57,244 bases of DNA from Methanobacterium sp. UBA410 (lineage in GTDB: Archaea; Methanobacteriota; Methanobacteria; Methanobacteriales; Methanobacteriaceae). Position numbers and translations under genes: made by a program. Where the stretch lies: NCBI GenBank assembly GCA_002498385.1, contig DAHH01000016.1, positions 149,488-206,731 of the forward strand, read 5' to 3'. This document shows, in pieces, positions 19,515 to 28,400 of the stretch (its first letter is position 1; each line of letters begins with the position of its first letter). The notes below the pieces were generated by a model. It was not told the DNA's origin. It saw nothing but the letters and a program-made list of their open reading frames with translations, and did no database searches.

Positions 19515-19525
19515 AATATATAAAA
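19515..19525. promoter_or_regulatory. Shared TATA region of divergent rfbDA and rfbCB
   Basis: AATATATAAAA is nearly symmetric and sits in the 83-bp gap between the two operons. Its distance of about 26 nt from the rfbD ATG suits a leaderless minus-strand start. On the plus strand it would give a leader of about 30 nt before rfbC, with GGAAGTG at 19565 as ribosome site. Confidence 0.5.
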
Positions 19526-19575
19526 TTTTTGAGAAAGAACATGGAAGTTCTAAGAACAAACATGGAAGTGCTTTT

Positions 19576-20043
19576 ATGATAGATGGAGTTAAAACAAAAA
19601 AGCTTAGGGTCATTCCAGATGAAAGAGGATGGCTAATGGAAATATTAAGATCAGACGATGATATTTATGAAAAATTCGGCCAGGTTTACATGACAACAGC
19701 TTATCCGGGGGTTGTTAAGGGTTGGCACATGCACAAAAAGCAGACAGACAATTTTACATGCGTCCATGGTATGATGAAGGTCGCCCTATATGATGCAAGG
19801 AAAGATTCACCTACCTACGGTGAGGTCAATGAATTTTTTGTTGGGGATAGAAATCCAATGCTTATAAGCGTTCCCACATACGTTTACCACGGTTTCAAGG
19901 CTGTTGGAACAGAAACAGCCTATTTTGTAAGTGTTCCAACTAACACCTACAACTACGATGAACCCGATGAGTTCAGGCTACCTCCAGATACGGATGAAAT
20001 TCCATATGACTGGATACTTGAAGAAGGTAAAAAGAACGGATGA
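19576..20043 (+). CDS. rfbC: dTDP-4-dehydrorhamnose 3,5-epimerase
   Basis: Cupin-fold epimerase of the rhamnose pathway. The motif GWHMHKKQTDNF near residue 48 carries the catalytic His region, and ISVPTYVYHGFKA the second conserved His. At 155 residues it is shorter than the roughly 180 of bacterial RmlC, losing C-terminal residues, which is common in archaeal versions. It is divergent from rfbD and is followed 46 bp later by rfbB. Confidence 0.88.
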   Translation: MIDGVKTKKLRVIPDERGWLMEILRSDDDIYEKFGQVYMTTAYPGVVKGWHMHKKQTDNFTCVHGMMKVALYDARKDSPTYGEVNEFFVGDRNPMLISVPTYVYHGFKAVGTETAYFVSVPTNTYNYDEPDEFRLPPDTDEIPYDWILEEGKKNG

Positions 20044-20089
20044 TTAAAGACAAGGTATCAATAAAATATTGATTAAAAGGGATGATCGA

Positions 20090-21025
<936 letters not shown>

Positions 21026-21365
21026 ACGATTTGGAAAAAAAAACAAATTTTCTATTTTACATCTTTTTTGATAGTATCCCATATTTTTAAAATTATTTTT
21101 AAAATGGGTTCTCCATAAATGACTTAAACCAACTCTTTTAACATCAATTAAAATAATACTTTTATAACCTTAACATTCTAATCTAATTCTAATACATATT
21201 TTAAAATAATTTCTTTTTAACCTTATATTTTAAAATAAGTGCATTATAATTTTTAATGGTTCAAAATAAGCCTTTTAAGATTTTTGTTCATGGCTAATTA
21301 AATTAAGGACACGTGTAATATGGGTATGGAAAGAATTTTAGACCATTAAGTTAATAATAATAAAC
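21026..21365. other. AT-rich intergenic region after rfbB
   Basis: No gene is seen. A T-rich tract at 21046-21070 probably terminates rfbCB. The promoter of the downstream small membrane gene likely lies in 21300-21350; no clear TATA match was chosen. Confidence 0.4.
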
Positions 21366-21563
21366 ATGATAATCCAGGACGATACGGGCAAAATTGGTAA
21401 TGAGATCATAGCTGCCGTGCTGGCAGGAGCTTTTATATTCGCAATGATTGCCTATGTTATTGTGGATAAAGTAGCAGGCAGTGCATATGGATTTATTAGT
21501 GCGGTGGTGATATTTCTATTGATATTTTTATTTGTAGCAATAAAAATTGGTAAATACGAATAA
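21366..21563 (+). CDS. Small two-helix membrane protein (copy 1)
   Basis: A 65-residue protein with two predicted membrane helices (about residues 15-34 and 39-60) and short charged ends. It is not a family I can name. It resembles the next gene in layout and in the pattern IAA-x-x-x-GAF-x-F, so the two look like tandem paralogues. There is no strong ribosome site before the ATG. Confidence 0.6.
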   Translation: MIIQDDTGKIGNEIIAAVLAGAFIFAMIAYVIVDKVAGSAYGFISAVVIFLLIFLFVAIKIGKYE

Positions 21564-21621
21564 ACAGTTAGATATCAGTAAAAATTAAATTAGACAGAAA
21601 ATTAAATATGTAAAAGAGAAA

Positions 21622-21828
21622 ATGGGTTTAAACAGTACACTCATAGCAGCTTTCATGGTAGGTGCATTTGTATTCTCCGTGATTATCTTTTTAATCGTGC
21701 TTTTGATAACCGGTGAAAGAGGAATTAAAAGCGCAGTTGTACTCTTTTTAGTTTTACTTGTGGCAAGTGAAGTTATATCCCTGGTTATAATGGTTAAAAT
21801 GGCGAGATCCATGAAAATAGTTTTATAA
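21622..21828 (+). CDS. Small two-helix membrane protein (copy 2)
   Basis: A 68-residue protein with two hydrophobic helices (about 6-30 and 36-58) and a basic C-terminus. LIAAFMVGAFVF matches the layout of IIAAVLAGAFIF in the gene 58 bp upstream, suggesting duplication. The order and spacing suggest one transcript. The function is unknown; small pairs like this may form hetero-oligomers, which is conjecture. Confidence 0.6.
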   Translation: MGLNSTLIAAFMVGAFVFSVIIFLIVLLITGERGIKSAVVLFLVLLVASEVISLVIMVKMARSMKIVL

Positions 21829-21896
21829 TTTTTATGTGTTTTCAATGAATTTAAGGACTTAAAGCCAATTTCAATCGTTTATACTTCATTTATCTT

Positions 21897-22196
21897 TTAA
21901 AATAAACTTAAAATATCTAAAAAATCATTTTTATTCATTTCATAGATTTTTATGGTCTTTTGATGACTTTTATGGCCTGAAACAATTTCAACAGGCTTTC
22001 CTGTGAGTCTGGAGAATTCCTTTATTATTTCCTTGTTTGCCTTGCCTTTCTGAGGAACGGCCTTTATTTTAACCTCAATGGCCTTTCTCCATTCATTGTA
22101 ACATGTTATTTCAAATTTTCCAGATTTTGGGGATACATCTATATCCACAAGTATCCCATCTTCTGATTCTTTTACAGCTTGCATAGGATCATTCAT
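21897..22196 (-). CDS. DUF167 (YggU) family protein
   Basis: A 99-residue protein of the widespread DUF167 family, small alpha/beta proteins of unknown biochemical role. The signature KGKANKEIIKEFSRLTGKPV followed by VSGHKSHQKTI is diagnostic. The length is normal. It stands alone, with tRNA-Leu downstream on the other strand. Confidence 0.92.
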   Translation of the reverse strand: MNDPMQAVKESEDGILVDIDVSPKSGKFEITCYNEWRKAIEVKIKAVPQKGKANKEIIKEFSRLTGKPVEIVSGHKSHQKTIKIYEMNKNDFLDILSLF

Positions 22197-22419
22197 TTTA
22201 TTTATCAGTTCTTTAGTTTTTATTATTCAAAGATGTGAATGCCAATTTTATTTAATAATGACCTGTTATCCAACAATGACTCGGAACAGCCAAAATCTGT
22301 TCCTATTTTGTACAGCATCTTTATTAAGTTAACGTTAAACCACAGATCAGGGAAAACATTTAAATACTGAAAGATAAAAACATTGGTATGCTCACATTAA
22401 GGTGAGAACATTTGATCAC

Positions 22420-22503
<84 letters not shown>

Positions 22504-22696
22504 CTCAACAATTAACTTCTAGTTTTAAAAACTCTTATTTTTAATATTTTCGGAAATTGAATTATTTGATGAACATGTTCTACGATTTGGTCAATGATCT
22601 TGAAACATGAAAATTTCTTGAAACATGAAAATTCCATCTTTTAAAAATAAGTAAAGGATTTTTTAAAATTTTAAATAGTTTTTCAAAAACTTCAAG

Positions 22697-22775
22697 TAAA
22701 AAGATTAAAAAAGAAGCTAAAAAGATTAAAAAAAGCTAAAAAGATTAAAAAAAGCTAAAAAGATTAAAAAAAGCT
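22697..22775. repeat. 19-bp A-rich tandem repeat (3 perfect units plus partials)
   Basis: The unit GCTAAAAAGATTAAAAAAA is repeated perfectly three times at 22716-22772, with partial copies on both sides. On the minus strand it reads as serial T5-T7 runs just after the stop of the methyltransferase gene, so it may act as a multi-site terminator. Confidence 0.9.
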
Positions 22776-22790
22776 AAAAAAACTTGAATT

Positions 22791-23369
22791 TCATCCCTTT
22801 ACTGACTTGAAAATGACAAAGGACTGAGAAGATAAAAAATCAAATTTTTCTGAAGGGACATATCCACTCTTTTCCATAACCTTTAAAATTTCCTCTTCAG
22901 GAGTGTGGTGCCCAAAAATGTTCACAAAGTTGATTTTTCTGGTTTTTCTGTAATCTATAATGGCAATTCTTCCATCAGGAGCTAAAAACTGTTTTAAATG
23001 TTTAAAGTAGTTTACAGGATCCTCAATGTGGTGGAAGACGTTCCTTAAGAAAACGAGGTTCAAACCCCCTTCAAGCTCAAGCCCACCATCTACTAAAACA
23101 GTTTCTACATTCTTTATGCCTTTCTCTTGCGCTTCATCTTCCACGTAATCCAGACATTCAGGTTCCATGTCAACAGCGTAGACTTTTCCTTTTTTTCCAA
23201 CTTCCTCTGAAAATTTGAAGGTGAAATAACCCCCACCACAGCCAATATCAACTATTTTGTCGTTTTCATATATTTTAAGAGATTTTATAATTTCAGCTGA
23301 TTTGAATTCAGGTTTAGCTGCCTTTTTATTGAGCCTTTTAATTTTTTTCAGCTTACGATTTTCAAACAT
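22791..23369 (-). CDS. Class I SAM-dependent methyltransferase
   Basis: A 192-residue Rossmann methyltransferase. Motif I VDIGCGGGYFTFKF is near residue 38, the acidic AVDMEPE motif follows, and RNVFHHIEDP is motif IV/post-I. A basic N-terminal helix (KLKKIKRLNKKAAKPEF) precedes the domain. It resembles the UbiE/arsM-like small methyltransferases, but the substrate cannot be inferred. It stands alone with an unusual T-rich tandem repeat after its stop. Confidence 0.85.
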   Translation of the reverse strand: MFENRKLKKIKRLNKKAAKPEFKSAEIIKSLKIYENDKIVDIGCGGGYFTFKFSEEVGKKGKVYAVDMEPECLDYVEDEAQEKGIKNVETVLVDGGLELEGGLNLVFLRNVFHHIEDPVNYFKHLKQFLAPDGRIAIIDYRKTRKINFVNIFGHHTPEEEILKVMEKSGYVPSEKFDFLSSQSFVIFKSVKG

Positions 23370-23451
23370 TCAGAAACATCTTCCTCACACAGTTTTATAA
23401 CGTACAGATTATAACATGCAAATTCATGAAATGGTAACCTAATGCAAATAA

Positions 23452-23880
23452 TCAATCAACCTTTACCACAACTTTCAGTGGTTTACCACTGCTTAAATCA
23501 TTTATTAAATCTTTTTTAAGGTCGCATGCTGCTTTATCTGCCTTTATCATCAGGGTTCTGCTGCACTTGAATTCACTTTTTCTACAGACCATGTCTGTGG
23601 GATGATCAAGGGTTAACTCTGGATGTCCATATCCTTTTATCTCATCACGTGCGTTTTCAGTTTCGAGCATGACTTTTATAACTGCATCTTCCTTTTTCAT
23701 TGCGTTCCTAAGTTCAGCTGGCAGGTCTCCCATTGAGGCTTCCGATGAAACCCCAATTATGCAGTCCCCTCTAATTGTCATTTCAGGGTCTTTTGTTACC
23801 TCAAATGTTGTTGCGTGTTTTGATGTGACGTTGGGATGTCCCCTTGCAAAAAAAGTGTATTCCAAAAGATTTTCCTCCAT
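23452..23880 (-). CDS. DUF371 family protein
   Basis: A 142-residue archaeal protein of the DUF371 family, function unknown. Recognisable strings are ARGHPNVTSKHATTFEVT at the N-terminus, GVSSEASMGDLP in the middle and GHPELTLDHPTDMVCRKS later. The length is normal for the family. It is a single gene divergent from the DUF123 gene. Confidence 0.85.
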   Translation of the reverse strand: MEENLLEYTFFARGHPNVTSKHATTFEVTKDPEMTIRGDCIIGVSSEASMGDLPAELRNAMKKEDAVIKVMLETENARDEIKGYGHPELTLDHPTDMVCRKSEFKCSRTLMIKADKAACDLKKDLINDLSSGKPLKVVVKVD

Positions 23881-24051
23881 TAAATCTCAATTATTTTTAA
23901 TTCAGTTGATAAACCTATATGATGAATCTGTTAATCTAAAAATATAAAACTGCAGTGCAACTGAAAACCACTAGAAAAAAATATAAAAAATATAATTTTA
24001 GAAAAATATTAATTTGATATTTTACTCATTGAACTTAATTAGGAGACTCTC

Positions 24052-24504
24052 ATGGCAAAAAAAGTTTTAAAGGGTACTTACTGCCTTATCATACATTTAA
24101 ATGAAGACACGGGGATCCAGGTTGGGAAACTTGGTTTTTTAAAGTTTAAAGCTGGTTACTACGTTTACGTTGGTTCCGCACTTAACTCACTTGAAAGCCG
24201 CATCAAGAGACATTTAAGGAAAGATAAAAAGCTGCACTGGCACGTTGATTATCTTACAACCTGTAAGAATGCGGATGTGGTTCGGGTGGTGTTTGCAGTA
24301 AGCAGCACACGGTGGGAGTGCAAGGTGGCATCAGAAATTTCAAAAGCAGGAGAAAACATTCCAGAATTTGGATGTTCCGACTGCAGCTGTCCTTCACACC
24401 TTTTCTACTTTGATGATCTCAAAATGGCAGAAAAAACGTGCTTAAATTCATTTAAAAAGTTTGAACTTGAAGCAAATGTTGTGAAAGAGCAAATACAGGT
24501 TTAA
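24052..24504 (+). CDS. DUF123 (GIY-YIG-like) nuclease-related protein
   Basis: A 150-residue protein of the DUF123 group, which belongs to the GIY-YIG nuclease clan. The core strings are KGTYCLIIHL, KAGYYVYVGSALNSLESRI and RHLRKDKKLHWHVDYLT. A C-terminal cluster FGCSDCSCPSHLFYF gives several Cys and His that could bind metal. In some archaea this domain is fused to endonuclease III; here it is free-standing. An AGGAG site lies before the ATG. Nuclease activity is not proven for this branch. Confidence 0.85.
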   Translation: MAKKVLKGTYCLIIHLNEDTGIQVGKLGFLKFKAGYYVYVGSALNSLESRIKRHLRKDKKLHWHVDYLTTCKNADVVRVVFAVSSTRWECKVASEISKAGENIPEFGCSDCSCPSHLFYFDDLKMAEKTCLNSFKKFELEANVVKEQIQV

Positions 24505-24942
24505 CCTGACTTTTAAGATTTTTAGCCTTTAAAATTTAAACTCAAAATTTTAAAATATCTATTATCTCAAACTTTTTATTATTTCAAACTTCGGGTTGAA
24601 ATTGAATGGCTGAATATCCACTACTTCCATGATCTTTTTCGGTAGCATGTACATTCAATCAACTGCATATTTAAAGTACAATACCTCTTTAAGTAATTTT
24701 AAAATAACTTAATAAATAAATGAAGAATTTCATAAACTCTTGATGATTCTGAAAGTATAATCAATTAAAAGAGCAATATTTTTTTAAATAGATTTTTCTG
24801 AATATTTTTTTCTTCTCTGATATTTTCTGAATGGATGCCAATACATGGAATTTCTCGATAATGAATCTAAAAGCTGAATGATGGATCTAAAAGATAAAAA
24901 CTAAAGTTAAAAGATGAAAATCTAAGAAAATCAAAGTTCAAG
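24505..24942. other. AT-rich convergent intergenic region
   Basis: It lies between convergent DUF123 and cfbC genes. Only very short frames occur. T-rich runs at 24560-24600 and 24775-24830 may be terminators. A short non-AT-rich stretch near 24605-24660 could be a gene relic, but nothing matches a family I know. Confidence 0.4.
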
Positions 24943-25740
24943 TCATCGAAACTTCCTGAAGAACTCCTCGAACTCATCTGCACCGAAGGGTTCTGGAACC
25001 GCAAACTCCCTATTTTCGTGTATGGATTCTGCAAGTTTCCTGTAGATTTCAGCCTGTTTTGATTCTGGAAACATTTCAACAACTGTTTTTGCATCATATT
25101 CGCTTTTCTGAACCAGTTCGCTTCTTGGTATCACTCCAACGATCTTGCTTCCAACGCGTTCTGCAAATCTTCCAACTATTTCAACCTCATTTTTGATTCC
25201 TCTGCAGTTGCAGATAATGCCTCCAAGGTTGCTTTTAAGTTTTTTTATGCCTTTGCAGATGTTGTTGGCAGCGTAAAGTGACATGTACTCTCCAGAAGTT
25301 ACTATGTAAACTTCGTCTGCAAATTCTTTCCTCAGGGGAACTGAGAATCCACCGCAGACCACATCCCCAAGCACGTCATATATGACAACTTCAAGGTCTT
25401 CTGAGAATATTCCCAGTTTTTCAAGGAGGTTCATGGCCACTATAACTCCTCGGCCTGCGCAGCCCACTCCAGGTTCGGGGCCCCCGCTTTCCACACACCT
25501 AACATCACCATAACCTTCAAAAAGGATTTCATCATTGGATGCATCTTTTTTGCGTTTCACAGTTTCAAGTATGGTGGGTATTCTCCGCCCCACGAGGGTT
25601 CTTGTGGTGTCTGCCTTGGGGTCGCATCCTATAACCAGGACGTTATATTTCTGGGAGTAAGCTGCTGCCATGTTTGCAACAATGGTGGACTTTCCAATTC
25701 CTCCTTTACCGTAGATGGCTATTTTCTTGGTCTTACTCAT
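24943..25740 (-). CDS. cfbC: Ni-sirohydrochlorin a,c-diamide reductive cyclase, ATPase subunit
   Basis: NifH-like reductase that passes electrons, with ATP hydrolysis, to CfbD during coenzyme F430 synthesis for methyl-CoM reductase. The P-loop GKGGIGKST begins near residue 11. Two Cys that would ligate the bridging 4Fe-4S cluster lie in GPEPGVGCAGRG and DVLGDVVCGGFSVP. The 265-residue size, the lack of nif neighbours and the methanogen context favour CfbC over NifH. The ATG overlaps the CBS gene stop by 4 bp, so both are one unit. Confidence 0.85.
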   Translation of the reverse strand: MSKTKKIAIYGKGGIGKSTIVANMAAAYSQKYNVLVIGCDPKADTTRTLVGRRIPTILETVKRKKDASNDEILFEGYGDVRCVESGGPEPGVGCAGRGVIVAMNLLEKLGIFSEDLEVVIYDVLGDVVCGGFSVPLRKEFADEVYIVTSGEYMSLYAANNICKGIKKLKSNLGGIICNCRGIKNEVEIVGRFAERVGSKIVGVIPRSELVQKSEYDAKTVVEMFPESKQAEIYRKLAESIHENREFAVPEPFGADEFEEFFRKFR

Positions 25741-26213
25741 CCACTCACCATGGCTCCTATGATGTCTCCCCTTGTGATTATTCCAAGAAGTTTTTTATTC
25801 AAATCCACAACTGGAAGTCTTTTGATATCATGGGAATCCATGAGTGCTGCAGCATCGGATATTGATGCATCAGGCAGGATTGAAACCACATTTTTTGTCA
25901 TTATATCCCCTATAAGAACAGATCCTGCCTTTTTAAGGCCCTTCATTATTTCATCGGATTCATGTTTCATCTTCAAAGGAAGCTCAATAAGGTCAAGGGG
26001 TGAAGGCAGAATCAGGTTTATCTGGGGTGAATGAACCTCAACCAACCTCATTATGTCTCCTTCGCTCACCATTCCAATAACTTTACCATTATCATCAACC
26101 ACAGGAGCTCCACTTATCTTATTATTCCTTAAACTCTGTGCAACATCGATTATCCTGTCTGTGGATTTGAATTTTATAACGTTTTTTTCCATGGCATCCT
26201 GAATTTTTATCAT
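25737..26213 (-). CDS. Two-CBS-domain protein
   Basis: A 158-residue pair of CBS domains, modules that usually bind adenine nucleotides or SAM and regulate partners. CBS1 covers about residues 8-70 (SGAPVVDDNGKVIGMVSEGD) and CBS2 about 100-158 (KRLPVVDLNKKLLGIITRGD). It is the first gene of a two-gene unit with cfbC, overlapping by 4 bp. This hints at an energy- or SAM-sensing link to F430 synthesis, which is inference. Confidence 0.9.
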   Translation of the reverse strand: MIKIQDAMEKNVIKFKSTDRIIDVAQSLRNNKISGAPVVDDNGKVIGMVSEGDIMRLVEVHSPQINLILPSPLDLIELPLKMKHESDEIMKGLKKAGSVLIGDIMTKNVVSILPDASISDAAALMDSHDIKRLPVVDLNKKLLGIITRGDIIGAMVSG

Positions 26214-26386
26214 AGCGTCAACTCCTTTAAAGGATCATGAATCCAATCAACCTATACAAATTGTTAGAATTAATTTTGTTTATTCTTCTCCTACTATTTT
26301 TGTTTTTGTGTAAATCTCCTTGCATGATGTTTTCTTGTCTGGTCTTTTCTTTGGAGAAAGCTTTAAATATAAATTAGTTAAGTTAT

Positions 26387-27217
26387 TATAGTTTGAGATT
26401 TATTTTTTTATACTTTTTGTTAGGAATTTTTTTATCCAGCTTTTTGCGTATGTTAAGGTTTGTGTTTCAATTATGTCTTTTTTTCGTGGAGATGTTCTTT
26501 GAAATCAATTGTGCTTTGTCTTTTTATGGCGTAAAAACCTATGGTATTTGCTTTTAATTTTGTGGTGTTTTTGGTTATATTCTCGGTTTAGTTAGAGACC
26601 ATAATCTTTGGGTGTTGGCGGTTGTTTGTGGTGAAAACTCATCAAAAAACCCAATTACCCTGTTTTATCTGTTAATGTTTGTTTTAAGTTTTTTTTAACT
26701 GTTGCTCAGCATCCTTTTGTCTTTTGTAAATCTTTAGGGTAGGGTTTGGCGAATTTAAGTCCTAAATCTCTTAAAATGGTTCTAACATGTTTTTCGGAGA
26801 AATCAGGGCCAAATCGTTCTTTTATGAGTTTTTTAATTTCTTTTGTAGTCCAATCATCCCTTTTACTCAGTAATTCTTTTAATTGAATTTTATCTTCATC
26901 AGAAAGCTTTGCAGGTCTTCCACCACCATATCTGGGCATTAAACCTTCATATCCATCTTCATTCCATCTTTCCTGCCAAATATATCCCACCATCTTCGTA
27001 ACTCCAGATTTTGAAGCAGCTACCTCTACAGAATCCCCATTATATCTGTTTTTAATGAAATGAAGCCTGTTCAAAACCTTAACATTCTTCTCTAACTTCT
27101 TAATTCTCTGATCAAGCTCTTCAACCGACATCTTCCTTTCAATTTCAATTCTATCCCATTTAGCCATATTACAATATATAGAACAAATAAGTATAAAAAG
27201 TTTAGTATTTAACTATA
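26387..27217 (-). pseudogene. Decayed IS630-family element
   Basis: The minus-strand frame at 27167-26706 keeps the N-terminal winged-helix half of an IS630 transposase (GRPAKLSDEDKIQLKELL, then EKHVRTILRDLGLKFAKPYP) and ends early. Beyond it, reading across frames recovers DEFSPQTTANTQRLWSLTKP, which carries the second catalytic Asp region, then IGFYAIKRQS and AKSWIKKFLT. The two ends share TATAGTT and, 11 nt further in, TTTTTATACTT in inverted orientation, marking degenerate terminal repeats. The element spans about 831 bp, shorter than the usual 1.0-1.1 kb. It cannot make a working transposase. Confidence 0.82.
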
Positions 27218-27244
27218 ATTTAATGTTTGAAAGAATGAAATATT

Positions 27245-27852
27245 TTATCCTAATTTTATTGTGGACGTTACATTTATTGTGGACGTTACATTTATTGTGG
27301 ACGTTACATTTATTGTGGACGTTACATTGTTGAATATTGGCAGGTACTCATTAAAGGAACCTGAATCTGCAATAAATTGCAGCATGTACACCTTTTGATC
27401 CTTCTCAACAAAGACGCAGAGCACCTTCTGTGGAACGTCATATTCAGGGTCGTTAACCGTCATCAAGATTTCATAAGCTTTTAAACCGTTTATCTGTGTC
27501 CTGTTTTCCGAGTTTATGATGACTTTGATGTCGTTCATTCCCACTTTATTTAGATAATGGAATTTCTGGATATATTATATTCACATGAGGTATTTAAAAC
27601 CGACTTTTCAATGAAAACGTTGAATTTTCCAGGTTCAGACAGTGTTCCGAGCTTTTCAAGGTTGTAATCAGATAAGCTCTGATTGAAATCTGTCTGGTTT
27701 TCAGTCCAGCTTTCAGGGTAGCTGAAGGTTAAGCCTCCTGAAGAGAAAGTTTTTGTGGTGTTTACGGTGTTTTGGTTGTTGTTGATACATCCGCTTATGG
27801 AAACAACGAAGATTGCAAGGATTATAACTACAATACCCAGTTTATATTTAAT
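27245..27852 (-). pseudogene. Broken PsbP-like lipoprotein gene with NVTSTI repeats
   Basis: The minus strand begins with GGAGGT (27861-27866 region), then an ATT where ATG is expected. A signal peptide with lipobox VVSISGC and a domain segment TFSSGGLTFSYPESW follow. The frame then breaks between about 27545 and 27600. A second open part (from 27544) carries NGLKAYEILMTV and KVYMLQFIA, matching the C-terminal half of the intact paralogue at 30030-30605. The last 27 residues are four NVTSTI units. The start loss and internal break make it a pseudogene; the middle of the domain seems partly deleted. Confidence 0.75.
27258..27328 (-). repeat. 18-bp tandem repeat (x4) encoding NVTSTI
   Basis: ATTGTGGACGTTACATTT on the plus strand is repeated three times perfectly plus a fourth copy lacking its last base match. 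On the minus strand each unit encodes a six-residue NVTSTI with an N-glycosylation sequon. Confidence 0.95.
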
Positions 27853-28053
27853 ATTAAAGACCTCCAGGTATCTATTAACTTTAAGGGTTATAATATCCTA
27901 TTAGTTTACTCATAAATCAAGATTCTGTAAGATCTGTATCTTATTATCCTATAATTATTCTTTGGACTCGTCTAATAAAGTTTAATAATTACGCCAATTA
28001 ATTTATCATTTGAGAATTTATCATTTGAGAAATCAAACTAAAAAGGTGATAAA

Positions 28054-28202
28054 ATGGTTGATTCAGTTAAAAGGGAAACCCGTATAGTAAAATACAAAAC
28101 AGGAGAACTTGATTTTTTGATAAAATAGATTTGAAGGAAATGCTCAAAGAACTGGCACCCAAACATGACCAGGAAATTGAGGTTATTATTTCTAAGAAAT
28201 AA
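28054..28202 (+). pseudogene. Small ORF split by a one-base frameshift in a T run
   Basis: The ATG at 28054 follows GGTGAT and opens 24 codons ending GELDFLIK, then stops at 28126-28128. The adjacent frame continues with IDLKEMLKELAPKHDQ and ends at 28202. One extra T in the T6 run at 28113-28118 would join them into a charged 49-residue protein reading ELDFFDKIDLKEML. It may be a sequencing error, a recent mutation or a slippage site. The family is not known to me. Confidence 0.5.
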
Positions 28203-28400
28203 ATATCTTTTATTTCCTTTATTCCAACTTCTTTATAATCTTTATTATCATTTTAAGATTAAATAGGTTTTAATTTTTCAATTAGATGAATTTGATTAAT
28301 TTAAAGTTTTTAAACTTTAAAATTTCTGGAATAAGTTAATGAACATTGAAGTGTTTTCCACAGTCTTACTCATTAACTTATCATTGATAAACAAATTATT

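Noticed and set aside
22697..22775. CRISPR or RNA gene
   Set aside because: The units are contiguous low-complexity A-rich repeats without spacers or stem structure.
24943..25740. Nitrogenase iron protein NifH
   Set aside because: There are no nifD/nifK neighbours, and the size and NifH-like but divergent sequence in a methanogen fit CfbC better.
27258..27328. CRISPR-like repeat array
   Set aside because: The repeats are directly contiguous with no spacers and keep a reading frame, so they are a coding tandem repeat.
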